A stretch of 64,000 nt of DNA from an uncultured Campylobacter sp. (GTDB lineage: Bacteria > Campylobacterota > Campylobacteria > Campylobacterales > Campylobacteraceae). The notes beneath the pieces were generated by a model. The model searched no databases, had not been told where the DNA came from, and worked only from the letters and a program-made list of their open reading frames with translations. Positions 27,896 through 36,038 of the stretch are shown piece after piece; the first letter of the stretch is position 1, and each line of letters starts with the position of its first letter. The stretch is taken from contig NZ_CALIMW010000057.1 in assembly GCF_938045405.1 (NCBI RefSeq), positions 1 to 64,000 of the forward strand. The letters run 5' to 3'. A program made the translations under genes and the position numbers.

Positions 27896-29248
27896 TTGGA
27901 TAATCTAATAGCACAATGCAGCGAAAGGCTCGACGTTTTTTTAAGCTCGCAGCTTGGAATTTCGCGCAACCAAATATCAAGCCTGATCAAATCCGCAGCG
28001 GTCAGAGTGGACGGCGCGGTGCAAACTAAGCCCGGCTACAAACTATCTGCAGGCGAGCTCGTGCACATCGACTACCCCGCGCCTGCGCCGCAGCAAACGA
28101 GCGCGGAGCGGCTGAATTTCGACGTTAAAATTTTATACGAGGACGATGATCTGCTCGTGGTAAATAAGCCCGCGGGCCTTACCGTCCACCCCGCCGCAAG
28201 CGTCAAAGAACCCACGCTCGTGGACTGGCTCAAGTCTCGCGGCTATCTGCTTTCCACGCTCGGCGGCGAGCTTCGCGCAGGCATCGTGCACCGCCTTGAT
28301 AAGCTTACCAGCGGCGCCCTGCTCGTCGCTAAAAACAACGCCGCGCATGCCGCGCTATCGGCACAGCTAAGCGATAAGAGCATGGGGCGGATATACCTCG
28401 CGCTCATCGATCTGCCGCTGAAAGAACCCTGCGTGATCGAGCGCCCGATCGCTCGCAACCCAGCAAACCGCCTAAAAATGGGGATCGTACCCGGCGGGCG
28501 CAACGCAAAGAGCGCGTTTTATGAAATTCTAAGCGGCACAGAACTAACGGAGCTTCAAAACTCCGCCCAGAAGTGCGATGAAATTTTAAGTACGGGCGCG
28601 AGTACGGCTGCGGGCAAGAGCGCGGGCATGGATGAAATTTTAAACGACTATGCAGGCGCGGACAACGCGGACGAAATCTCAAATAGCTGCATGCAGAGCG
28701 CGGATAAAATTTCAATCCAAAGCGCAGATAAAATTCCAAGCAGCCGCGCGGGCAACGCAGGTAAAATTCCAAACAATCTCGTAGATAGCGCAGATAAAAT
28801 TTTAACCGCCAAAATGAGCGCGGATCAAACCCGCACCGCCCGTCTCGCCGAGAATAAATTTTTAAATTTTAAAAATCCCGCTCAAAACTATAAGTTGCCG
28901 CCGATAAACCTAAAGAGCTTTAATCTCGTCGCGGCAAAGCTCTTCACGGGTCGCACGCATCAGATCCGCGTGCATTTAAGCTCGATAAATCGGCACATTT
29001 TGGGCGATCATTTATACGGATTTAAGAGCGAAAACGCTAAAATTAGCAGGATTTTGCTCCATGCCTATTTGCTCTATTTCATCCATCCGCGAAGCGGCAA
29101 AGAGGTGAAAATATGCGCGGGCTTGCCGAGCGAATTTCTAAATTTTACGACAAATCAAAAGGTAAAGGATGAAATTTATGAAAAAATTTTACCGACTAAC
29201 GTTGAGCGCTACTTTAGCGATATTAGCGGGTGGCTGCGCTATGTCTAG
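27896..29248 (+). CDS. rluD: RluD-type 23S rRNA pseudouridine synthase with low-complexity insertion
   Basis: A 450-residue RluA-family enzyme that isomerises uridines in large-subunit rRNA. An S4 domain occupies residues 8-60 (ERLDVFLSSQLGISRNQISSLI). The catalytic aspartate is in GIVHRLDKLTSGALLVAKN near residue 140, and FTGRTHQIRVHLSSI near 346-360 is the second conserved block. Between AKSAFYEIL (about 213) and NYKLPPINLKSFNL (about 328), where relatives have a few residues, there are about 115 residues of Ala/Asp/Ser/Ile-rich repeats (SADKI, DEILN) encoded by a RAATTY array. TTG at 27896 follows AAGG. The last 24 codons overlap the next gene in another frame. Family subtype (RluD versus RluC) is less certain than the family. 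Confidence 0.88.
   Translation: MDNLIAQCSERLDVFLSSQLGISRNQISSLIKSAAVRVDGAVQTKPGYKLSAGELVHIDYPAPAPQQTSAERLNFDVKILYEDDDLLVVNKPAGLTVHPAASVKEPTLVDWLKSRGYLLSTLGGELRAGIVHRLDKLTSGALLVAKNNAAHAALSAQLSDKSMGRIYLALIDLPLKEPCVIERPIARNPANRLKMGIVPGGRNAKSAFYEILSGTELTELQNSAQKCDEILSTGASTAAGKSAGMDEILNDYAGADNADEISNSCMQSADKISIQSADKIPSSRAGNAGKIPNNLVDSADKILTAKMSADQTRTARLAENKFLNFKNPAQNYKLPPINLKSFNLVAAKLFTGRTHQIRVHLSSINRHILGDHLYGFKSENAKISRILLHAYLLYFIHPRSGKEVKICAGLPSEFLNFTTNQKVKDEIYEKILPTNVERYFSDISGWLRYV
28524..28862. repeat. RAATTY array inside rluD
   Basis: Cores start at 28524, 28581, 28635, 28707, 28731, 28764, 28797 and 28856, with a one-mismatch copy at 28674. From 28524 to 28797 every step (57, 54, 39, 33, 24, 33, 33) is a multiple of three. 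Typical unit: GCGGATAAAATTTCA, read as Ala-Asp-Lys-Ile. It sits between two conserved blocks of the catalytic domain. Confidence 0.8.
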
Positions 29249-29843
29249 CGCGCCTAGTGCAAGCGACGAGAGCCTGCCGCGCGTAGAGGGGATCAGGACG
29301 ATCACGAGCGACGATGAGATCGGGCTTGAGTGGCCTAGATACGACTCAAATACCGCCGTGTTGGGCTTTGTCGTCTACCGAGCACCTGCAAGCGGCGGCG
29401 AAGCCAAAAAGATCGCCACCATCGCAGACCCATACTCCACTCACTACGTAGATACGAGGCTGCAGCCGGGCACTTCGTATAAATACACGGTGCGCACATA
29501 CGGCGCCAAGGGCGTTTCGGCTCCTTCTCCGGTCGCTATCGCAAGCACCGCTAAGATGCTAGAGTCCGTGCCGTTTGCGCAGGCGATCTACGGGCTTCCG
29601 GGCCGCGTTAAGATCATCTGGCGCCCGCATCCGGATCTTCGCGTAAGCTCCTATCTAATCGAGCGCCGTCCTAAGGGAGGCGAGTCATGGAGCACGATTA
29701 AAGAGGTTCGCGGCAGACTTAGCGCTGAATATATCGACAATATCGATTACGGCGAAGGATACGAATACCGCATCACCGTCAAAACCGAAAACGGAGAGCT
29801 GTCCAAGCCTAGTGCAGTCATTGCCGCAGCGCAGGCAGAATAA
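29178..29843 (+). CDS. Fibronectin type III lipoprotein, FlpA-like (short)
   Basis: A 221-residue lipoprotein. The signal peptide is MKKFYRLTLSATLAILAGGC with the lipid-bearing cysteine at 20. Two FN3 domains follow, at about 33-125 (VEGIRTITSDDEIGLEWPRY, RLQPGTSYKYTVRTYG) and 130-218 (GRVKIIWRPHPDLRVSSY, YGEGYEYRITVKTENG). The position between rluD and trmB is the same as that of FlpA in C. jejuni, a fibronectin-binding adhesin with three FN3 repeats and roughly twice the length; this version is missing about one repeat and other sequence. ATG 29178 is chosen because AAAGGA lies eight bases upstream; an ATG at 29169 overlaps this ribosome-binding site. Adhesin function is inference. Confidence 0.8.
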   Translation: MKKFYRLTLSATLAILAGGCAMSSAPSASDESLPRVEGIRTITSDDEIGLEWPRYDSNTAVLGFVVYRAPASGGEAKKIATIADPYSTHYVDTRLQPGTSYKYTVRTYGAKGVSAPSPVAIASTAKMLESVPFAQAIYGLPGRVKIIWRPHPDLRVSSYLIERRPKGGESWSTIKEVRGRLSAEYIDNIDYGEGYEYRITVKTENGELSKPSAVIAAAQAE

Positions 29844-29846
29844 AGT

Positions 29847-31943
29847 TTGCCGAATTTCATAACCCAAAGCGTGAGCCTGCCGCGGCTGCCGATTAAGCTC
29901 GGCGAGACCGAGTTTTTAGAGACGGCACGCGGTAGAAATTTAACGCTCGTGCGAACCAAAAGCTTTGATAGCGAGTTTTTTATCATCGTTAAGCCCAGCG
30001 GCGACAAAGTGATAGTAAAGGGCGAAAAGATCACCAAGCCCGCCAAGATCGGCCATCTGCAACGAGCGCTCGAAATTTTTAAAGAGCGCTTCTGCGGGCA
30101 GATCATCTCGCAGGCGTTTGCCTACAAAGACAGCTCACTTACCGAAAAAACGCCGCTGATTTTGGACGAGAATGAAATTTTATCCCTCGTAAAAAGCTCT
30201 AAATTTAATAAAATTTTCATCGAGATCGGCTTCGGCTCAGGCAGACACCTGCTTCATCAAGCGCGCTCAAATCAAGACGCGCTGCTAATCGGCATCGAAA
30301 TTTACAAGCCCGCGATCGAACAGGTCGCAAAGCTAGCGATCCGCGAGGGGCTGCAAAACATTGCGCTGATTGCCACCGACGCACGGGTTTTACTAAGCCT
30401 GCTTCCCGCAGGCTGCCTGCAGCGCGTATTTTTGCACTTCCCCGTGCCGTGGGACGACGCGCCGCACCGCCGCGTCATAAGCGACGAGTTCGCCTCGCAG
30501 ATCGCACGCACGCTCGGGCGCAGCGGCCGCTTCGAGCTTCGCACCGACAGCGAGGAGTACTTCCTCTACGCGATGCAAAAGCTCTCGCCCTACGTTCAGC
30601 ACAAAGCGGGCGAAATTTCGCACTTCAAAAACCGAGACGCCGCCGTAGCGAGCAAATACGAGGATAGATGGCGCAAAATGGACAAAAACATCTACGATCT
30701 GATCTACGAGAACAAAACCGCGGGCGTGGACGAACCGCAGCAGTTTGAGATGGAATTTTTAAAATTTGACGCGGCGGCAATCGCGCGAAATTTTAAAAAT
30801 TCTACCTTCAAAGGCGAGGATTTTTTCGTGCATTTTGAGGAAATTTTTTACTTTGACGCGCAGAAAGACTTGGACGCGGATGGGGCTTGCGCGGAGCGCG
30901 GCGTAAATTTAAGCGGCGCGGGCGAAGTCATGAACGACGAGGCTACAAATTTGGACGCAATGCGCGGCAAAAATTTAACCGAGCGCGCAAGCGTGGATGA
31001 AATTTCGTCAGGCGGCGGCAAAATTTTAGCTACGACACCCGCGGATAAAATTTCAGCTTGCACGAACGCTACGCAAATTCTAAAAAAAGCAAGCGTTCTA
31101 CCAAATACAAACCGCGCGGATGAAACAGGCGTAAATTTAAACGAGGATCGCTTGAGCGCAAACGGCGTAAATTTAGCAAGCGATGTTCCTGTCGCGGTAA
31201 GCGCTAAATTTAGCCGCACTGCCCCTGGCGAAAAACGCGCTTTAGCCTGCGAGCAGATCGTAACAAAGCAAGGTACGCAGATAAACAGCGCAGCCGCCTC
31301 AAGCGATACACCAAAAGCAAATAACCCGCTCGCAACAATCGACGCAAGCAACGCGCTAAATTCTATCGGCGCAGAGGGGGCGCCTGCAACTATCGACGCG
31401 ACAGGGGCAGGCAATACACCCACAACGATCGATGCAATAGATGCGAGCAATGCGTTGAATGCGGACGGCTCGTTCGCAGCAGCCCGCACAAACGAAGCAA
31501 ACGCGGCGCTAAACATAAGCGCAGTACCTTGCAAAAATGAATCGCAAGCTGAATTACAAAATAAGTCAAACTCTATCAAATCGCAAGTCGGTCGCCGAAG
31601 CGAGCCAGGCCATGACGAGCTACAAGCCGAACACCAAGGCAAATTAAATCGTGCCGAGCAGCAATGGCAAGGCAAACCAAGCTGCGTTAAGTCGCAAGAC
31701 GAATGGCAAAGCGAACCAAGCTGTACCGAGCAGCAAAACGAACGGCAAAGCAAGCCATGCGCCGCCGAGCCGCAGGACGTGCTAATCCTGCTTTCGCTCG
31801 GGGCATTCGACTTTCCGCAGCAGTGTTTCATCCGCGCAAACGCAAGCGGCACGCGCTACTTCATCCGCCGCCCGCTTCCTACGCGCGAAAACCACGCGGC
31901 ACATCAAAAAATTTCGGAGATATTTTCACAATGGCAGAGATAA
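29847..31943 (+). CDS. trmB: tRNA (guanine-N7-)-methyltransferase with 300-residue insertion
   Basis: TrmB makes 7-methylguanosine in tRNA. The N-terminal extension specific to epsilonproteobacteria is present (MPNFITQSVSLPRLPIKLGE; TKPAKIGHLQRALEIFKERF). The SAM-binding motif IEIGFGSGRHLLHQA is near residue 125 and FLHFPVPWDDAPHRRVI near 192-208 is the tRNA-binding/catalytic block. The family C-terminal segment VLILLSLGAFDFPQQCFI appears only at residues 645-662, although in relatives it follows DFFVHFEEIFYFD (about 325-337) almost directly. The intervening 300 residues are repeats, making the protein 698 aa in place of about 390-400. TTG at 29847 lies 3 bp after the previous stop and lacks a strong ribosome-binding site. 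Confidence 0.9.
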   Translation: MPNFITQSVSLPRLPIKLGETEFLETARGRNLTLVRTKSFDSEFFIIVKPSGDKVIVKGEKITKPAKIGHLQRALEIFKERFCGQIISQAFAYKDSSLTEKTPLILDENEILSLVKSSKFNKIFIEIGFGSGRHLLHQARSNQDALLIGIEIYKPAIEQVAKLAIREGLQNIALIATDARVLLSLLPAGCLQRVFLHFPVPWDDAPHRRVISDEFASQIARTLGRSGRFELRTDSEEYFLYAMQKLSPYVQHKAGEISHFKNRDAAVASKYEDRWRKMDKNIYDLIYENKTAGVDEPQQFEMEFLKFDAAAIARNFKNSTFKGEDFFVHFEEIFYFDAQKDLDADGACAERGVNLSGAGEVMNDEATNLDAMRGKNLTERASVDEISSGGGKILATTPADKISACTNATQILKKASVLPNTNRADETGVNLNEDRLSANGVNLASDVPVAVSAKFSRTAPGEKRALACEQIVTKQGTQINSAAASSDTPKANNPLATIDASNALNSIGAEGAPATIDATGAGNTPTTIDAIDASNALNADGSFAAARTNEANAALNISAVPCKNESQAELQNKSNSIKSQVGRRSEPGHDELQAEHQGKLNRAEQQWQGKPSCVKSQDEWQSEPSCTEQQNERQSKPCAAEPQDVLILLSLGAFDFPQQCFIRANASGTRYFIRRPLPTRENHAAHQKISEIFSQWQR
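30870..31775. repeat. Two-part repeat insertion inside trmB
   Basis: The first half (30870-31340) holds about 11 RAATTY hexamers, read in frame as Val-Asn-Leu, Lys-Ile-Ser or Glu-Ile. The second half (31320-31775) has almost none. It instead repeats ACNATCGACGCN-like units giving ATIDA(S/T), then GCAAAG/CGAACCAAGCTG-like units giving QGKPSC, QSEPSC and QSKPC. Two different repeat types have thus expanded next to each other, in frame, between conserved TrmB segments. Confidence 0.75.
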
Positions 31944-32620
31944 CGGACGATTACAACATCATCACCGCAGCGGGCCTCACGCTGGGCTACGAAAAGGCGG
32001 GCGCGGTCATCCAAGACGCGAGTTTCGGCATCGGCGCGAAGGACTTCGTCATCATCACGGGCAAGAGCGGCAGCGGCAAATCCACGCTGCTTAAGTCCTT
32101 CTACGGCGGCATCGACATCATCGGCGGCGAGCTGAACGTCTGCCTGTGCGATCTAAAGGGCATCACAAACTCCGATCTGCGCACCCTGCGCCAGCGTATC
32201 GGCATTATCTTTCAAAACTACCGCCTGATCAACGAATGGACGATCGAGCGCAACATAATGCTTCCGTTAATGATAATGGGCTACAATCAGCAGGTCTGCC
32301 AAGACCAAGCCAAAAAGCTACTGCGCCACGTCGAGCTCGGGCATAAGATGGGCAAGTATCCGCTCGAGCTTAGCGGCGGCGAGCAGCAGCGCGTGGCTTT
32401 GGCGCGTGCGATGGCGCATAATCCGCGCCTACTGCTGTGCGACGAGCCTACGGGAAATTTGGACGACTACTCCAGCGCCATTATTTGGAATTTGCTGCGC
32501 TCGGCGTGCGAGTCGTGGAACGCCTGCGTCGTCATCGTAACGCACAAAATGCCCGCCACGCTGCGTTTTAGGCACCGACATTTTGAGATTAAGGACGCTA
32601 AAGTAAATGAAATCGATTAA
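31931..32620 (+). CDS. ftsE: Cell-division ATP-binding protein FtsE
   Basis: A 229-residue ABC ATPase that energises FtsX at the division site. Walker [12 protein letters not shown] is near residues 42-52, the Q-loop near 90 (IIFQNYRLI), the signature [16 protein letters not shown] near 142-157 and Walker [14 protein letters not shown] near 161-173. I chose ATG at 31931, because the protein then begins MAEITDDYN and overlaps the trmB stop by 13 bp; an open frame extends upstream but only through the trmB repeats. GGAGA lies about 11 bases before the ATG. Confidence 0.95.
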   Translation: MAEITDDYNIITAAGLTLGYEKAGAVIQDASFGIGAKDFVIITGKSGSGKSTLLKSFYGGIDIIGGELNVCLCDLKGITNSDLRTLRQRIGIIFQNYRLINEWTIERNIMLPLMIMGYNQQVCQDQAKKLLRHVELGHKMGKYPLELSGGEQQRVALARAMAHNPRLLLCDEPTGNLDDYSSAIIWNLLRSACESWNACVVIVTHKMPATLRFRHRHFEIKDAKVNEID

Positions 32621-33422
32621 AACCCATTTCGGCGTGATCTTTTCGCTCGTCGCGCTGCTTTTTTCCGTGCAGTTTGGAATTTTTATGAGCAATCTGACCA
32701 AAAGCTACGAGCGCTCGATCCAAAACGAATATAACATCGTGCTAGTCTCCAAAACCTCGCTCAGCTTGCAAGACGCGCAAAAAGCGGTGCCTAAAATCAG
32801 CTCGATTAGCGAAATTTCCACAGCGGGCATCACCGAGCGACTGAAGGGTAAAATTTCACAAAACGCCTTTGCCGAGCTTAGTAAAAATTTGCCTAAATTT
32901 TATAGCGTCAAGCTCGAAAGCTTCCCCGACGCCGCGCAGCTTGCCAAGATTGAGCAGGATCTAAAGTCGATCGGCTCGCTCACGCGGGTTGAAATTTTTA
33001 AAAAGACCCACGATGAAATTTTTAAAATTTTACTGCTTATAAAAAGCCTCGTTTACGGCTTTGCGTTTCTGATCGTGCTTTTAGGCGTGATGTTAATTCA
33101 CCGCCAGATGCGTATCTGGGTTTACGAACACAAAGAGCGCATCGAGATCATGGAGCTTTTCGGCGCGTCGTTTCTGATAAAAAGCGGCAAACTCTACCGA
33201 ATGGCGATAATAGACTCCTTCATCGCTACGCTGATCGTGACCTGCTTCTACATAGCGCTTCCAGGCTGGGAGGTGTTTTCGACCACGCTTAAGGGTATCG
33301 GCGATCTGCGCACCGCCATAGTGCTGCCTTACGATGCGCTGATTCTTTTGGGTGTCGCCTTGGCGCTATCTATCATCGCGGTAAGTTTTGTGATGCTGCA
33401 AATCGGAAATAAACGAGCATGA
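32607..33422 (+). CDS. ftsX: Cell-division permease-like protein FtsX
   Basis: A 271-residue inner-membrane protein with the four membrane segments of FtsX: one near the N-terminus (FGVIFSLVALLFSVQFGIFM), a periplasmic domain (about 32-145), and three C-terminal segments (YGFAFLIVLLGVMLIHRQ, MAIIDSFIATLIVTCFYIAL, ALILLGVALALSIIAVSFVM). WVYEHKERIEIMELFGAS after the second segment is the conserved cytoplasmic loop. It overlaps ftsE by 14 bp and the next gene by ATGA. Its periplasmic domain should contact the LytM protein encoded next. Confidence 0.93.
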   Translation: MKSIKTHFGVIFSLVALLFSVQFGIFMSNLTKSYERSIQNEYNIVLVSKTSLSLQDAQKAVPKISSISEISTAGITERLKGKISQNAFAELSKNLPKFYSVKLESFPDAAQLAKIEQDLKSIGSLTRVEIFKKTHDEIFKILLLIKSLVYGFAFLIVLLGVMLIHRQMRIWVYEHKERIEIMELFGASFLIKSGKLYRMAIIDSFIATLIVTCFYIALPGWEVFSTTLKGIGDLRTAIVLPYDALILLGVALALSIIAVSFVMLQIGNKRA

Positions 33423-34801
33423 AAAGAGCTTTTTTAGCGCCGCTTCTTACGCTGGGGCTTGCCGCGGGTTTTATTTATGCCGCGCCCGCAAAGCAGCAGA
33501 GCACGAAAGATAAGATCGCCAAAGCGGGTCAAGAGCTCAAAAGCTCGCAAAAGGAGGGGATGCAGCTCTCGCAAAAGATCGACGAGATTGCAGGTCAAAT
33601 CGTAAAGGAGCAGGAGGGCTTTAAAAAGCGCGAGGGCGAGATCAAACAGCTAAGCGAAACGATCGAAGATCTAAAGGATCAATACGCCGCCGAAGCGCAG
33701 GAGCTTGAAAAGCTAAATAGCCAAAACGCCACGCTTCTTAGCGTGCAAAACGATCTGGAGAGCAAGATCATAAGCGTGATCTCGCAAGAGTTATCATTTG
33801 ATCTAATCACCGACGTAAATTCCACCACCACGCCCGATTCTATCGTAGCTAGCGAAATTTTAGAGGGGCTCGGCGTCGTTATGAACGACGAGCTTAAAGG
33901 GCTAATCAAAGACTACGAAAATAATCAAAATTTTATCAACGAGCAGAACAAAAAGATCAAATCGATCCAGGCGAGCATGGCGGGCTATGACAAGAAAAAA
34001 ACCGATCTTGACGCCAAGCAAACCACCCAAAAAGAGAAGCTCGCGCAGATGAAAAAGGACAAAGAGGACTACATCGCGCGCCTAGAGAAGATAAACGACG
34101 AGCAAGACGCCATATCTAAGACCCTGCAGGAGCTTAAGATCATCGACGACGCCGAGGAAAAAGCCAAAGCGCAAAAGGAGGAAGCGGCACGCCAAGCAAA
34201 GCTTGAAGCGCAGAAGCAAAAGGAGCGCCAGGCGCGCGAAAAAGAGTATGCCAAAGCAAAAGCGGCTGCCAAAAAGGCGGGCAAACCCGAGCCTGCGCCT
34301 CCTAGCGAACCCGAGCCCGAAGTGAGCGAGCCGGCGGATGAGCGCGTAAGCAAGATCAACCAAAAGGTCAAGCAGTACGGCTCGAGCTATCAATCCTCGC
34401 GCGTTAAAAAATACAGCGGAGCCAAGACCACAGCGCCTCTGAACGGCGCGTATTTGAAGAGAAAATTCGGCAACTACAACGATCCCGTATATAACATCAA
34501 ACTTTTCAACGAAAATATCGTGCTGGGCTCAAACAGCGGCGACACGCAGGTTAAAGCGGTGCTGCCGGGCAAAGTGGTCTTTGCTAAAGAAACCGCCGTG
34601 CTCGATAAGGTCGTGATCCTAGAGCACAGCGGCGGCATCCACACGATCTACGCGCATCTAAATCAGATCCCGCCTACCGTGCGCGTCGGCTCCAACGTCA
34701 AAAAGGGCTACATCATCGGGCGCATCGGCTCGGATCTGACCTTTGAGGTGACGCAGCAGAACTACCACATCAACCCGCTCGATCTCATCAGCTTGAGGTA
34801 A
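33419..34801 (+). CDS. EnvC-like LytM-domain activator (catalytically degenerate)
   Basis: A 460-residue periplasmic protein: signal peptide (FLAPLLTLGLAAGFIYA), long coiled coil (about 25-290, rich in Lys/Glu/Ala), a Pro-rich linker, then a LytM domain (about 345-460). The LytM active site is broken. The first metal motif HxxxD is replaced by NIKLFNENIV, and the HxH motif by DLTFEV; only the middle His in YAHLNQI remains. This pattern is that of EnvC-type proteins, which are recruited by FtsX and switch on amidases rather than cutting the wall. It overlaps ftsX by ATGA. The likely client is AmiA encoded at 23085. Confidence 0.85.
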   Translation: MKRAFLAPLLTLGLAAGFIYAAPAKQQSTKDKIAKAGQELKSSQKEGMQLSQKIDEIAGQIVKEQEGFKKREGEIKQLSETIEDLKDQYAAEAQELEKLNSQNATLLSVQNDLESKIISVISQELSFDLITDVNSTTTPDSIVASEILEGLGVVMNDELKGLIKDYENNQNFINEQNKKIKSIQASMAGYDKKKTDLDAKQTTQKEKLAQMKKDKEDYIARLEKINDEQDAISKTLQELKIIDDAEEKAKAQKEEAARQAKLEAQKQKERQAREKEYAKAKAAAKKAGKPEPAPPSEPEPEVSEPADERVSKINQKVKQYGSSYQSSRVKKYSGAKTTAPLNGAYLKRKFGNYNDPVYNIKLFNENIVLGSNSGDTQVKAVLPGKVVFAKETAVLDKVVILEHSGGIHTIYAHLNQIPPTVRVGSNVKKGYIIGRIGSDLTFEVTQQNYHINPLDLISLR

Positions 34802-34815
34802 GCCGTGGGCAGGGG

Positions 34816-35083
34816 AAATTCTAAATTTAGCGGATCTTGCGAGGATGCCGAAAGTTTAAATTTAAGCGGACAGAATTCAGGCTGCGATTTAAATTTAGAT
34901 GAGCAGAATTCTTTAAAAGAGCAGAATTTCGCCACTTCAAATTTGAACGATGAAAGCTCTGCGGCGGCGTTAAATTTAAACAGTCAAAGCTCTGCCGCCA
35001 TAGATATTGCCTCTACGTCAAATTTAGATAGCGAGAATTCCGCCACGGGAGCCACTGCATTAAATTTTAAAAATAAGAATTCC
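34816..35083. repeat. Intergenic RAATTY array with an open frame
   Basis: Thirteen RAATTY hexamers in about 265 bp between the LytM gene and the ThrE-type exporter. The array keeps an open plus-strand frame (GTG 34805 to 35197) whose product would be almost only Asn, Ser, Ala and Leu (for example SLNLSGQNSG, LDEQNSLKEQNF). I treat it as a repeat and not as a gene, because the peptide has no fold-like pattern and no good ribosome-binding site. Confidence 0.75.
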
Positions 35084-35222
35084 GCGACGACGGACATCAT
35101 AGCGACATCAAAAACGATGGCGGGCGCCGCAAAAACAGGAAGCTACAACGAGCGTCGTAGAAGTAAAAACGACGAAAACAGCGCAAAACGATATTGAGAT
35201 TACAAGGGTAGCGGAGGAAATA

Positions 35223-36038
35223 ATGACAACAGAAATGGCGGCAGCAAAAGAAGCAGAAGCGGCGAAACCGCAAATCCAAGAGCTCACCAATTTTCTTAGC
35301 GAATACACCGCCAAGATGCTTAGCATCGGCACTTACACCGCGCGTATAGAGCACTGCGTGCGCAGGATAGCGGACGCTTACGACTATGAGGCTAGCCTGA
35401 TGATCTTTGTGCGCCACTTCATCATCAGCGTGATGGATCCTGCGGACAACTCTATCCGCCGCACCTACGTCAAAACGGGCGCTGCGGCGCAGATCAGCTT
35501 CGATCTAATCTCGGAGCTAAGCGCGCTTAGCTGGGAAATTTACGACGAAAAAATCCCCCTTGCGCGCGCCAGAGCCTCATTTGCCGAAATTTTAGCCTCG
35601 CAGAAGAAAAGCTTTGCCAAAACTCTTATTTTGCTAAGCGTCGCAAATGCCGCATTCTGCGAGCTTTTTGGCGGCGACGGCGGCGCAATGGCGCTCGTTT
35701 TTGCGGCTACAGCTTTTGGAATTTGCGCCCGCTATCTGCTTAGCAAGCTTAAAATCAACCTAAAAATCCAATACATCGCAGTTTCGTTCGCAGTCTCCTT
35801 CATCGTCTCGCTAGGGGCTCGCTACGGGCTTAGCGCCACGCCCGACGTCGCCGTGGGATCGAGCATACTCTTTTTGATCCCGGGCGTCTGGCTGATCAAC
35901 TCGGTATTTGACATCCTAAACGAAAATATGCTCGTAGGCATCAGCAGAGGGCTAAACACGGGGCTTTTGATCATCTGCATCGCAATCGGGCTCTTTCTGA
36001 CGCTTAGCATATCAAATTTGGGGCTTGTAAATGTTTGA
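35223..36038 (+). CDS. Threonine/serine exporter, ThrE N-terminal-type subunit (DUF1212)
   Basis: A 271-residue protein with a cytoplasmic N-terminal domain carrying the ThrE_1 pattern (LTNFLSEYTAKMLSIGTYTARIEHCVRRIADAYDYEASL) and five membrane segments at the C-terminus (residues about 135-270). FLIPGVWLINSVFDILNENMLVGISRGLN is the conserved block of the family. In this split arrangement the second half of the transporter is the next gene. Role: export of threonine/serine or similar small amino acids across the inner membrane, by homology. GGAGG lies 6 bases before the ATG. Confidence 0.87.
   Translation: MTTEMAAAKEAEAAKPQIQELTNFLSEYTAKMLSIGTYTARIEHCVRRIADAYDYEASLMIFVRHFIISVMDPADNSIRRTYVKTGAAAQISFDLISELSALSWEIYDEKIPLARARASFAEILASQKKSFAKTLILLSVANAAFCELFGGDGGAMALVFAATAFGICARYLLSKLKINLKIQYIAVSFAVSFIVSLGARYGLSATPDVAVGSSILFLIPGVWLINSVFDILNENMLVGISRGLNTGLLIICIAIGLFLTLSISNLGLVNV

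Noticed and set aside
30848..31852. Long minus-strand open frame across the trmB insertion
   Set aside because: It is the complement of the repeat region; stop codons are avoided because of the repeat composition, not because of coding.
34805..35197. Open frame for a 130-residue Asn/Ser-rich protein
   Set aside because: It coincides with a RAATTY array, has no good ribosome-binding site and its peptide has no fold-like pattern; listed as a repeat.
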